Positions 1-6,465 of a stretch of 30,681 bases of DNA are shown piece after piece. The stretch comes from an uncultured Fusicatenibacter sp. (GTDB lineage: Bacteria > Bacillota > Clostridia > Lachnospirales > Lachnospiraceae). Location of the stretch: positions 1 to 30,681 of the forward strand of contig CABUPZ010000028.1 in assembly GCA_902493585.1 (NCBI GenBank). Reading direction: 5' to 3'. The translations under genes were made by a program, and so were the position numbers. Numbering within the stretch: the stretch's first letter is position 1; each line of letters opens with the position of its first letter. The notes under the pieces were generated by a model. It made no database searches and had not been told where the DNA came from. It saw nothing but the letters and a program-made list of their open reading frames with translations.

Positions 1-1
1 G

Positions 2-118
2 TTTCCAGATAAATCCAATACACTTCCGGATGCTGTGTATATGCAAATATCTGGATATGCACCTGTAGAAGGGCTGACATTTTCTAACAGTGATATTCCG
101 GGACATGAATTTGGATGA
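2..118 (+). CDS. C-terminal end of an unidentified protein (partial)
   Basis: The frame is open from the left edge for 38 codons and stops with TGA at 116-118. The visible peptide (ending in DIPGHEFG) has no motif I recognise. It is followed by AT-rich spacer and a MITE-like palindrome, so it may be the tail of an intact gene outside the window or an already truncated one. Support is only the open frame and reasonable composition; chance cannot be excluded. Confidence 0.3.
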   Translation, partial: FPDKSNTLPDAVYMQISGYAPVEGLTFSNSDIPGHEFG

Positions 119-242
119 TTTTTGATGGGCTATGTAATATCTGCGATTTCAGTAATAATTCAATTTTAGGATATAGATTCATGTGTAATGAAATGAATGA
201 TAAAGGCATTATTTCAAAAAAGAAATTGTGATGGAGTTATCC

Positions 243-405
243 TAGAGCGTGCTTGAAAATGGCTTTTTGCGGGATGTGTATCACAATTTGTGGGAAATCT
301 GTCCCGAAATCAGGAGGCGTGGTGAGCTATGCTGACTGATTTTGGGGCAGATTTCCCACGAAGTGGGGTGTGCAGATTGCAGGAATGAATTTTTAACACG
401 CTCTA
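243..405. repeat. 163-bp imperfect palindrome, MITE-like element
   Basis: The outer arms are tagagcgtgcttgaaaat (243-260) and atttttaacacgctcta (389-405), which are inverted copies with few differences. The inner arms, gtgggaaatctgtcccgaaatca (from 290) and its near-complement ending at 359, are 23 nt with only two mismatches. The stretch between outer and inner arms is only loosely complementary. It has no coding capacity. Long terminal inverted repeats around a short non-coding body fit a miniature inverted-repeat transposable element or a transcribed long-hairpin repeat. No clear target duplication is visible. Confidence 0.7.
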
Positions 406-437
406 ACAATTGCTATCAGATTGTAGTTTCAGATGGA

Positions 438-472
438 GAGACTGCTGTACATATTTGTGCAGTAGTCTTTTT
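438..472 (+). terminator. Rho-independent terminator
   Basis: The arms gagactgctgtaca and tgtgcagtagtc form a roughly 12-bp stem with G-U pairs around a 4-nt loop, followed by TTTTT. It lies between the palindrome and the endolysin promoter, so it probably ends transcription coming from upstream. Confidence 0.7.
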
Positions 473-504
473 GTTCCTTTAATAATATAAGAGAGATCAG
501 TGCA

Positions 505-534
505 TTGTATTGCATGAGAAGTGAAAGGTAAGAT
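505..534 (+). promoter_or_regulatory. Predicted promoter of the endolysin gene
   Basis: TTGTAT (505-510) and TAAGAT (529-534) are separated by 18 bp. The -10 and the following bases (TAAGATTAA-GCATAG) are almost identical to the promoter at 3084-3113, which has the same 18-bp spacing. Prediction from sequence only. Confidence 0.5.
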
Positions 535-620
535 TAAAGCATAGAAAAAAGCTTTTTTTTACAAAAAAAGATCAGTGAATCCGGAAGCACTGAGAAGAGG
601 ATGAAAGGAGAAAAAAATAT

Positions 621-2321
621 ATGATTAGCAATAGTGGACATACTGAATATGGCAGTAGCTCTCAAAATGGTGGGAAACCGGGCGATCAGACAGGTACTGA
701 ATGGGAAATTATTCCGTGGTATAACCGTCCATGGAATGTTGTTCTCCGTTTTGAAAATCAGCAGGTAGCTCAATTAATTGCGGATATTGCAAGAGCAGCC
801 GCACAGAACGATTTGATCGGATACGATATGGATCAAAGAGGTACATATTGGCAGCATCTGAAGGCCAGCAATTATGATCCGGCGCAGATTACGATTGCCT
901 GTGAAGCGGATTGTTCTTCAGGAGTTGCAGCTAATGTAAAAGCTGCCGGATATCGTCTGGGAATTACAGCAATGCAGAATGTTTCGGCTGACTCTACAAC
1001 AAGGGACTTAAGGAAAAATTTAAAAGCTGCAGGTGCGATTGAATTGACAGACAGCAAATATCTGAATTCTGACAGCTATCTTCGTCCTGGTGATATTTTG
1101 TTATATGAAGGTCATCATACAGCGACTAATCTTGATATGGGCAGCAATGCAAACTGGAGTGGTTCTTCCGGTAATGTATTATCCAAAGGATCGACAGGTG
1201 CTGACGTTAAAGATATGCAGATGAAATTGATTGCCTGCGGATATTCTTGCGGTTCTGCCGGGGCAGATGGCGATTTTGGAGATGGAACAGAAACAGCCTT
1301 AATGAATTTCCAGCGTGATCACGGCTTGACTGTGGACGGCATTTTCGGAGATGCCAGCAGAGCAAAACTGAACGAGGTATATTCCTCTTTAATGGAAGAG
1401 GGCTTTGTGAAGATTAAGATTAGCACCGTATCTTCTTCGGTAAGGGGAATCCGGGTATGTGGAAATCAGGTTCCTGTATGTTCTAAGCCGGGAGATTCCC
1501 GAACACTCGTCAAATATCTGAACAATGGAACGCTCCTTGATTGTGATTATCGTGCAAACACTAATGGTTCTTGTTTTTATCATTATGTGGATGGCTGGGT
1601 TGACGGCAAGAACCTTCAGGGATGGGTTGCAGATAACGGACGCTGGTGGTACCTAATCGGTAACGGAACACTGAACTATCCGAAAAATCAGTTTTATACC
1701 GTAGATAAAGATACCTACTATTTTGACGATGAAGGCTGGATGGTATACAATCAGTGGATCGAAGTTGAGGGTAAGTGGTATTATACGAGAAGCTGGGGAG
1801 GTATTCTTTATAATTCTTTCTATGATGATGGCGAGAATATCTATTACCTGAAAGCGGATGGTGTTATGGCTTCTGCAGAATGGCTGCAGCTCAACGGAAA
1901 GTGGTATTACTTCCGTGATTGGGGTGCTGCGTTCCGCAATGAAATGTTCACCGATCCGGCAGATGGAAATCTCTACTATGGACATGAGGATGGTTCCATT
2001 GCAACTTCTGAATGGATTCAAGTCGGAGAGGATTGGTACTATTTCCGTGATTGGGGAGCTGCATTAAATATCGGTCTCTGGAGCGATGGAGAGAATACGT
2101 ATTACTTCGGAACAGATTGTAAAATGAAAACCGGATGGATCACGGTAGGCGATACTACATACTTCTTCCGCGACTGGGGAGCTATGCTTAGGCATGCGTG
2201 GATTAAAACAGATGGCGTATGGAAATATGTAGATAAAAATGGGGCATATGTTCCGTCTAAAGATACTACTAATCAGCCAAACACATCAGACGGAAGTATT
2301 ATTTATACGGGAAAAGTATGA
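621..2321 (+). CDS. Phage-type endolysin: NlpC/P60-like amidase + PG-binding + SH3-like + cell-wall-binding repeats
   Basis: A 566-residue peptidoglycan hydrolase. Residues 1-175 resemble the Firmicutes phage-lysin family with GKPGDQTGTEW and WYNRPW near the start. The likely nucleophile is Cys98 in DCSS, with His165 or His166 in YEGHHTA as the general base. Residues about 185-255 form a PG_binding_1 domain (LSKGSTGADVKDMQ, DGDFGDGTETAL, FQRDHGLTVDGIFG). Residues about 262-335 look like a bacterial SH3 domain ending in GWVADNGRWW. Residues 338-545 hold four to five choline-binding-like aromatic repeats of the type W-W-Y-F-R-D-W-G-A. There is no signal peptide, as in lysins released by a holin, but no holin or phage structural gene is visible. 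The start follows AAAGGAG at 604-610. Substrate bond and wall ligand are inferred from the family. Confidence 0.88.
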   Translation: MISNSGHTEYGSSSQNGGKPGDQTGTEWEIIPWYNRPWNVVLRFENQQVAQLIADIARAAAQNDLIGYDMDQRGTYWQHLKASNYDPAQITIACEADCSSGVAANVKAAGYRLGITAMQNVSADSTTRDLRKNLKAAGAIELTDSKYLNSDSYLRPGDILLYEGHHTATNLDMGSNANWSGSSGNVLSKGSTGADVKDMQMKLIACGYSCGSAGADGDFGDGTETALMNFQRDHGLTVDGIFGDASRAKLNEVYSSLMEEGFVKIKISTVSSSVRGIRVCGNQVPVCSKPGDSRTLVKYLNNGTLLDCDYRANTNGSCFYHYVDGWVDGKNLQGWVADNGRWWYLIGNGTLNYPKNQFYTVDKDTYYFDDEGWMVYNQWIEVEGKWYYTRSWGGILYNSFYDDGENIYYLKADGVMASAEWLQLNGKWYYFRDWGAAFRNEMFTDPADGNLYYGHEDGSIATSEWIQVGEDWYYFRDWGAALNIGLWSDGENTYYFGTDCKMKTGWITVGDTTYFFRDWGAMLRHAWIKTDGVWKYVDKNGAYVPSKDTTNQPNTSDGSIIYTGKV

Positions 2322-2397
2322 CAAATGAACGGACGTAAATATGCCTACATTTATAATTTACACAATTAATAATAATTGATTGTGATGAAAAAATGAG

Positions 2398-2442
2398 AAT
2401 GACCGCTTCCCCTCCTTAAATTAGGTGGTGGAAGCGGTCATC
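2398..2442. terminator. Stem-loop after endolysin, probable terminator
   Basis: The arms atgaccgcttcc (2399-2410) and ggaagcggtcat (2430-2441) are perfectly complementary with a roughly 19-nt loop. Flanking runs are A-rich upstream (gaaaaaatgag) and only weakly T-rich downstream, so it may work better for minus-strand transcripts or as an RNA 3'-end stabiliser. Confidence 0.6.
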
Positions 2443-2516
2443 TATATTCAAATCTTAGTTGCTTTGAGTTTTTAAATTAAGAGAGTGTATAGTGATGAGG
2501 AAGAAGTGCAAAATTT

Positions 2517-2696
2517 TTAGCATTTCTGGGAACTTTTTACCTGATCCATTCTTTTTCGATTTTTACTCCTATTATCTTCGCAAAGAGAGATGAAATCTTT
2601 TAAAGGCATATATGTATCTACACGATATGTTTTATTGCTATGTACAGTTACCTTAACTCGTGATTCAGGGCAAATCTTGAAAAAAGAACGAAATAA
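2517..2696 (-). pseudogene. Possible C-terminal remnant of a decayed gene
   Basis: On the minus strand, 59 codons are open, ending in TAA (2517-2519) and bounded upstream by TAA TAG. The peptide includes RVKVTVHSNKTYRVDTYM and PLKDFISLCEDN, which has a protein-like mix of residues unusual for random AT-rich DNA. There is no start codon with a ribosome site. I do not recognise the family; it may be a chance open frame. Confidence 0.25.
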
Positions 2697-2979
2697 CTAT
2701 TAGCAAAATAACTATCTGTATAGTTTAGTTTTATATATTTATGATTTTTATGTGTACTGCTTACTTTCTTTCTGAGATTCCACTTGTTAGTTAAATAGGA
2801 AATTCTTTGATTTAGTGAAAAATTCGCTTGATATGAGCAAAATAGCTTTATTAAGGCATATGGCGCGCAAAAATCAGAAGAAACTATAGAATGAGAGAAA
2901 TTTCTTTTGAGAATTCTTTAAAGATATGATTTCCGGTGAATGGAATTAATATAGTATCTCTTATGCATGATCTCTACTA

Positions 2980-3049
2980 TATATAATACGGTTAAAAAAC
3001 AAAAATGTTACATCAAAAACAAAAAAAGTAAAAAACTCTGTATTATATA
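2980..3049. repeat. Spaced 10-bp inverted repeat in AT-rich DNA
   Basis: TATATAATAC at 2980-2989 and its exact complement GTATTATATA at 3040-3049 enclose 50 bp of A-rich sequence. It could be the ends of a degraded element or the base of a long hairpin. In DNA this AT-rich, chance is a real alternative. Confidence 0.35.
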
Positions 3050-3083
3050 AAAAGAACAGAATATTTTTGAAAAAATCTAATAA

Positions 3084-3113
3084 TTGACATGTAATAATGC
3101 GAAGTGATAAGAT
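3084..3113 (+). promoter_or_regulatory. Predicted promoter of the secreted-protein operon
   Basis: TTGACA (3084-3089), an 18-bp spacer and TAAGAT (3108-3113). Downstream bases TTAACGCATAG match the region after the endolysin promoter (TTAAAGCATAG at 533-543). Transcription would start near 3120, just before the strong ribosome site of the mini-ORF. Confidence 0.65.
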
Positions 3114-3135
3114 TAACGCATAGGAGGTGATACCG

Positions 3136-3171
3136 ATGGGGATGGAGAAGGAAAATTTTATTGATGGTTAA
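3136..3171 (+). CDS. 11-codon leader ORF with a perfect ribosome site
   Basis: ATG at 3136 is preceded by AGGAGGTGAT (3122-3131), which is fully complementary to the 16S 3' end. It encodes MGMEKENFIDG and stops at TAA 3169-3171, 32 bp before the next gene. It could be a translated leader peptide, a remnant of a longer reading frame, or simply a ribosome loading site. No other evidence for a product exists. Confidence 0.35.
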   Translation: MGMEKENFIDG

Positions 3172-3203
3172 CAATAATAAATTTTAAAACAAGGGGGATT
3201 TTT

Positions 3204-4025
3204 TTGAAAAAAAGAATTAGTGCTATTTTAGGTATGCTGTTATGTCTTACATTAGCTCAACCAGTTGCTGCGGAAGAAATTACTACGTCTAATATTGATA
3301 TTTCTACGCAGAAATCAGTAGAAGATTTATTGGTAGAATACCCCGATGCAACAGAATACATTCAGAATGTGATAAATGCTTATGTGGAGTCCGGAATTGA
3401 AAATATTGACAGCTACATTATGGATGCTGTTAACTCTGTAAGAGAATGCAAAGCAGCAACACAGGAAAGGGCGAAAAAAGTCCAGGAGCAAACTGAGAAA
3501 AGGCTTGAAAACAGTTTGATTTCGACATTTTCAGAACCATATGATACAATGCTTATGAATTATGGTTTGGGTATTAGCTTGGTACGAGCTGCGGGATGTC
3601 CGCATGCAGCAGATTATATGGAGCATGCAATCGTACCTGAAGGATCTTCAGCTAGTCCAAGTAAAGTGTTCCATAAAGGGGATAGCTGGGCAGAAGAGAT
3701 TATATATTGTGATACAATACAGAGTAGTGTGACGAATCAATTTGAATCGGAAATTCTTGCGACAGGAGCGACTTCTGGGACAGTCAGCAACACAGTTCAT
3801 TTGACTGATAGTAAAGATATGAGATTAGCACTTGGTCATGTGGATTATTCAGTTACATTTACGAAGATGTCAAATGGCTATCAGGCGTATTACTATATTT
3901 CTGATTGCTATGATTTTGATTGGAGTAGTTATGATGATGTTTTAGTGGGATTTGGAAATAACTATTGCTATGCGATGCAACAAGCTGGTTATATAAAACC
4001 TTTCGATATAGTCATAACAGGATAA
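3204..4025 (+). CDS. Secreted protein of unknown function
   Basis: 273 residues starting with TTG at 3204 behind AAGGGGGA (3191-3198). Residues 1-23 are a classical signal peptide (MKKRISAILGMLL, cleavage likely after VAA). Residues about 25-110 are predicted helical and charged, with a coiled-coil-like run of A/E/K/Q at 88-105. The C-terminal half (about 195-265) looks beta-rich and contains DMRLALGHVDYSVTF, GYQAYYYISDCYDFDW and GNNYCYAMQQAGYIKPFDI, which reads as a compact extracellular domain. I do not recognise a named family. The next gene begins one base after the stop, so the two are co-transcribed and probably translationally coupled. GC is well below the core genes, suggesting transfer. 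Confidence 0.8.
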   Translation: MKKRISAILGMLLCLTLAQPVAAEEITTSNIDISTQKSVEDLLVEYPDATEYIQNVINAYVESGIENIDSYIMDAVNSVRECKAATQERAKKVQEQTEKRLENSLISTFSEPYDTMLMNYGLGISLVRAAGCPHAADYMEHAIVPEGSSASPSKVFHKGDSWAEEIIYCDTIQSSVTNQFESEILATGATSGTVSNTVHLTDSKDMRLALGHVDYSVTFTKMSNGYQAYYYISDCYDFDWSSYDDVLVGFGNNYCYAMQQAGYIKPFDIVITG

Positions 4026-4026
4026 A

Positions 4027-4551
4027 ATGAAAAAAAAATATCATAGAAAAGCAATATTCATAATAGGTATTTTATTTTTGGTTATTTTAGGTGTTACATA
4101 CGCCGAGTTTACTAGTAAGGAAAGATACTTAAATAGAGATTTGCATTATTATTGGAATTTAAGCACGAAATATTCGGATAAACAGATTCTTTTTTCTTAT
4201 TATGATGCATATAGTAAAGATGCGTATTATGTTTTGGATTGCGAGAAAACTTACTTTGATTTGACAGGAATCAAAGCGGATTCAAATGTAAAATCAGAAA
4301 TATCGGTGAAACAAGGAACAGAAAATTTTTTTGATTTGCAAAAAGAAAACAACATCTCTGCAGAGCATCTTATAAATTTGGAAAATGTTCCATTAGAATA
4401 TGTTCCACCCTCATATTTGGATAAACGTGATACGAAATTTCAATATACACTATTGAAAAGGTATGTCAATAATAAATATGAAGGATTTCTTTTGGTTTTA
4501 AGTTGCGAGGAAGAGAATAGAGTTTATTTGATGCAATGTGTGGATGTATAA
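4027..4551 (+). CDS. Membrane-anchored extracellular protein of unknown function
   Basis: 174 residues. The N-terminus KKKYHRK followed by a hydrophobic helix (residues about 8-26, AIFIIGILFLVILGVTYA) predicts a single-pass protein or an uncleaved signal anchor with residues 27-174 outside. The outer part is rich in Tyr, Lys and Asn and has no motif I recognise. It starts one base after the upstream stop (TAA A ATG). The pairing of a secreted protein with an anchored one could be a ligand/receptor, enzyme/inhibitor or toxin/immunity arrangement. None of these is shown by the sequence. Confidence 0.75.
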   Translation: MKKKYHRKAIFIIGILFLVILGVTYAEFTSKERYLNRDLHYYWNLSTKYSDKQILFSYYDAYSKDAYYVLDCEKTYFDLTGIKADSNVKSEISVKQGTENFFDLQKENNISAEHLINLENVPLEYVPPSYLDKRDTKFQYTLLKRYVNNKYEGFLLVLSCEEENRVYLMQCVDV

Positions 4552-4649
4552 AAACGAAAATTCGCAGTCAGATCTATATTAAAAGTTAATTGGTGTGGGG
4601 CCGTTGCAAAATAGATGAGCAATCAACTAGTATAGAATAAATTAAATAT

Positions 4650-4678
4650 CTGACACGTTTAATAAAGTGTGGTATAAT
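4650..4678 (+). promoter_or_regulatory. Internal transposase promoter
   Basis: CTGACA (4650-4655), a 17-bp spacer and a perfect TATAAT (4673-4678), 31 bp ahead of the transposase ATG. The -35 overlaps the inner part of the left terminal repeat, so transposase bound to the end could repress it. Confidence 0.7.
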
Positions 4679-4709
4679 GGATTTATCAAATGAAAAAGAG
4701 GAATCCAGT

Positions 4710-5902
4710 ATGTCAAGAAAAACAAAATCATTAGTGCTATGAGATGGAGATTATGAATATCTTCGCTCCCTGACAAAACAGCGCACAATACAAGCCCAGG
4801 TTGTCATACGTGCACATATCCTTTTGGATCGTTATAATGGCAATTCTATCCGAACAATTGCGGCCGTATACGATATAAGTACCGCAACTGTACAACTGTG
4901 TATCAAAAAATATCTTGAAGGTGGCACGGACAGCGCCCTTTTCGATAAACAGCGTAAAGGACGTCCTGTTGAAATCACCGATGATGCTGTTTCATGGATT
5001 ATTGACATTGCGTGCCAGCGGCCTGCAGATCTTGGTTATTCACAGGAATTGTGGACGCTTAAAAATCTGCACTATCATATACAAGAACATGCGGTTGAGG
5101 CGGGCTATCCTCGTCTTAGCACTATCACCAAGCCTATGGTTCAGAAAATCCTTCGAAGATCGGACATCAAGCCGCACAAGATCAAATATTATTGTGAAAA
5201 ACGAGACCCTGAGTTTGAAATCAAAATGCATGATGTTCTATTGGTATATAAACAGGTCAGCATGCAGTTCGATGATGAAGGGAATATCATCCTCCCCACT
5301 GATGAACCCATGGTACATACCGTGTCCTGTGATGAAAAGCCTGGAATTCAGGCGATTGCTACCACTGGCGATGATCTCCGCCCGACACAGGAAAATGGAT
5401 GTGTCATGCGCGATGCCGAATACAAGCGTTTGGGAACACTTTCACTGCTTGCGGGCATCGATCTTCTTACCGAGTTGCTATTCCACTTGTCAGTGAAACA
5501 CATAAGAGTTCTGATTTTATTGAACTTCTAAAAAAACTCGACGAGTATTACCCCGAAGGTGACGTAATCCGAATCGTATGTGACAATTATTCGGCCCATA
5601 AGTCAAAGGAAACTCGCAATTACCTTGCCACAAGACCAGAGGGGCGTTTTGTATTCGTTTTTACTCCAAAGCATGGATCCTGGTTAAATATGATTGAAAG
5701 TTTTTTTAGCAAGATGACAAAACAGATGTTGCGAGGTATACGTGTAAAATCCAAGGAAGAGTTAGTTAAACGTATTTATCTTTATTTTGATGAAATTAAC
5801 CAGGAGCCAGTTGTATATCACTGGACATATAAGCTGGATGAAATCAGTGTGACTGAAGCTGTAGAGGCTGGTGTAAAATCTAATGACATTTGTGTCAGTT
5901 AA
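4710..5902 (+). pseudogene. IS630-family DDE transposase, interrupted by a stop and a frameshift
   Basis: The frame begins ATG at 4710 (MSRKTKSLVL), hits TGA at codon 11 (4740-4742), continues in frame as DGDYEYLRSL and then an HTH region (NGNSIRTIAAVYDISTATVQ). It shifts frame near 5470, where LLAGIDLLT should run into VAIPLVSETH; one G appears to be missing in cttaccgagttgc. The DDE catalytic residues are all still encoded: CDEKPG, IVCDNYSAH and SWLNMIESFF. Full length would be about 397 residues, normal for the family. Two lesions argue for an inactive copy; some IS630 members use programmed frameshifting, but there is no obvious slippery run here. The element may still be mobilised in trans. 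Confidence 0.88.
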
Positions 5903-5976
5903 TTATTATTCGCTGTACTAGAATAGAAAACTTGCCGTTACGTGGCTGTGGAAAGGTAAGGGAAAAGAAACCGTAT

Positions 5977-6014
5977 AAAAGCAAAAGCGGCAGTATCATA
6001 TGATACTGCCGCTT
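5977..6014 (-). terminator. Terminator of tRNA-Leu
   Basis: The palindrome aagcggcagtatca / tgatactgccgctt (5985-6014) forms a stem of about 14 bp. On the minus strand it is followed by TTTTGCTTTTA, the expected T-rich tract for the upstream tRNA gene. Confidence 0.85.
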
Positions 6015-6023
6015 CTTTCGGAG

Positions 6024-6104
6024 TGCGGATAACAGGACTTGAACCTGCACGTCGGGGACACCAGAACCTAAATCTGGCGCGTCTGCCAATTCCGCCATAT
6101 CCGC
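6024..6104 (-). tRNA. tRNA-Leu (anticodon UAG)
   Basis: Read on the minus strand, the acceptor stem GCGGATA pairs with TATCCGC, with discriminator base A at 6024. The anticodon stem-loop is CCAGA-TTTAGGT-TCTGG with anticodon TAG, reading CUN codons. A long variable arm (GTC CCC GAC) and a T arm GCAGG-TTCAAGT-CCTGT are typical of class II tRNA-Leu. CCA is not encoded, so it must be added after transcription. The 3' end faces the accessory region, the usual side for integrative elements. Confidence 0.96.
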
Positions 6105-6113
6105 ATACGACGT

Positions 6114-6142
6114 ATTATATAGTAGATTTTCATAATTGTCCA
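6114..6142 (-). promoter_or_regulatory. tRNA-Leu promoter
   Basis: On the minus strand, TGGACA (6137-6142) and TATAAT (6114-6119) are 17 bp apart and sit just before the tRNA 5' end. Confidence 0.8.
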
Positions 6143-6243
6143 GAGTTTTTTGAGAAAAGATTTGCTGGAGTGGTTATGAAAATTGCATGAAAATGAACGG
6201 CTCAGCAGGTGCGAAAAAGCCACCGCGTTGAAGTTGAAAAGCC

Positions 6244-6272
6244 TGTACATGACCCAAAAGATATGATATAAT
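6244..6272 (+). promoter_or_regulatory. Predicted rho promoter
   Basis: TGTACA (6244-6249), 17 bp, TATAAT (6267-6272) with an extended-type TGA before the -10. It leaves a leader of about 185 nt before rho. The 361-bp gap between tRNA-Leu and rho holds this promoter, the tRNA promoter, the small hairpin at 6284 and the GTAACAGTTCAG repeat at 6319-6369. Confidence 0.6.
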
Positions 6273-6283
6273 AGCTCCGTCAG

Positions 6284-6306
6284 AGAGTTATTATCAACTC
6301 TTTTTT
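6284..6306 (+). terminator. Small terminator-like hairpin early in the rho leader
   Basis: AGAGTT and AACTCT form a 6-bp stem with loop ATTATC, followed directly by TTTTTT. It begins only a few bases after the predicted start site. If it works it would attenuate rho transcription, but the stem is short and AT-rich. Confidence 0.4.
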
Positions 6307-6318
6307 GAAAACAAATTC

Positions 6319-6369
6319 GTAACAGTTCAGACATGCTCCGGAACCAGAGGTGGATGAAGGAACTGTAAC
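6319..6369. repeat. GTAACNGTTCAG-type inverted repeat in the rho leader
   Basis: GTAACAGTTCAG (6319-6330) and GAACTGTAAC (6360-6369) are inverted copies separated by 29 nt. They belong to the same sequence family as the palindromes at 10419, 12579 and 25251. Confidence 0.45.
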
Positions 6370-6465
6370 ACAATTTCTTATCCGGTTGTGAAAAGCCGGC
6401 TTCTATCGATAAATTTCGACAAATAATCCCAGGAAAATATTTTTGGAAGATATGAGGAAAGAAAA

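Larger units (their letters stand above)
2443..3083. other. AT-rich, mostly non-coding stretch
   Basis: About 640 bp with frequent stops in all frames and clearly lower GC than the core genes. I see one possible decayed coding fragment on the minus strand (2517-2696) and a spaced inverted repeat (2980-3049). Nothing else here supports a gene. It probably represents eroded mobile or prophage DNA. Confidence 0.6.
4628..5920 (+). mobile_element. IS630-family insertion sequence with TA duplication
   Basis: The element proper spans 4630-5918 (1289 bp) and is flanked on both sides by TA (4628-4629 and 5919-5920), the hallmark target duplication of IS630/Tc1-mariner transposons. The left end GTATAGAATAAATTAAATAT and the right end read inward, GTACAGCGAATAATAATTAA, are imperfect terminal inverted repeats. 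Further matching occurs inward at CTGACAC. It carries one transposase frame in the same orientation, now interrupted. Confidence 0.88.

Noticed and set aside
5455..5480. Programmed frameshift in the transposase
   Set aside because: No A- or T-run slippery site is present and a second lesion (TGA at codon 11) exists, so decay is simpler. Not fully excluded.
5399..5902. Separate gene for the second half of the IS630 transposase
   Set aside because: Its start region is out-of-frame sequence; the meaningful part begins at VAIPLVSETH and is the continuation of the broken transposase.
1..5984. Direct repeat of the tRNA-Leu 3' end marking an integration site
   Set aside because: Looked for copies of the tRNA 3' segment (for example gacttgaacctgc) in the left region and found none; the other end may lie outside the window.
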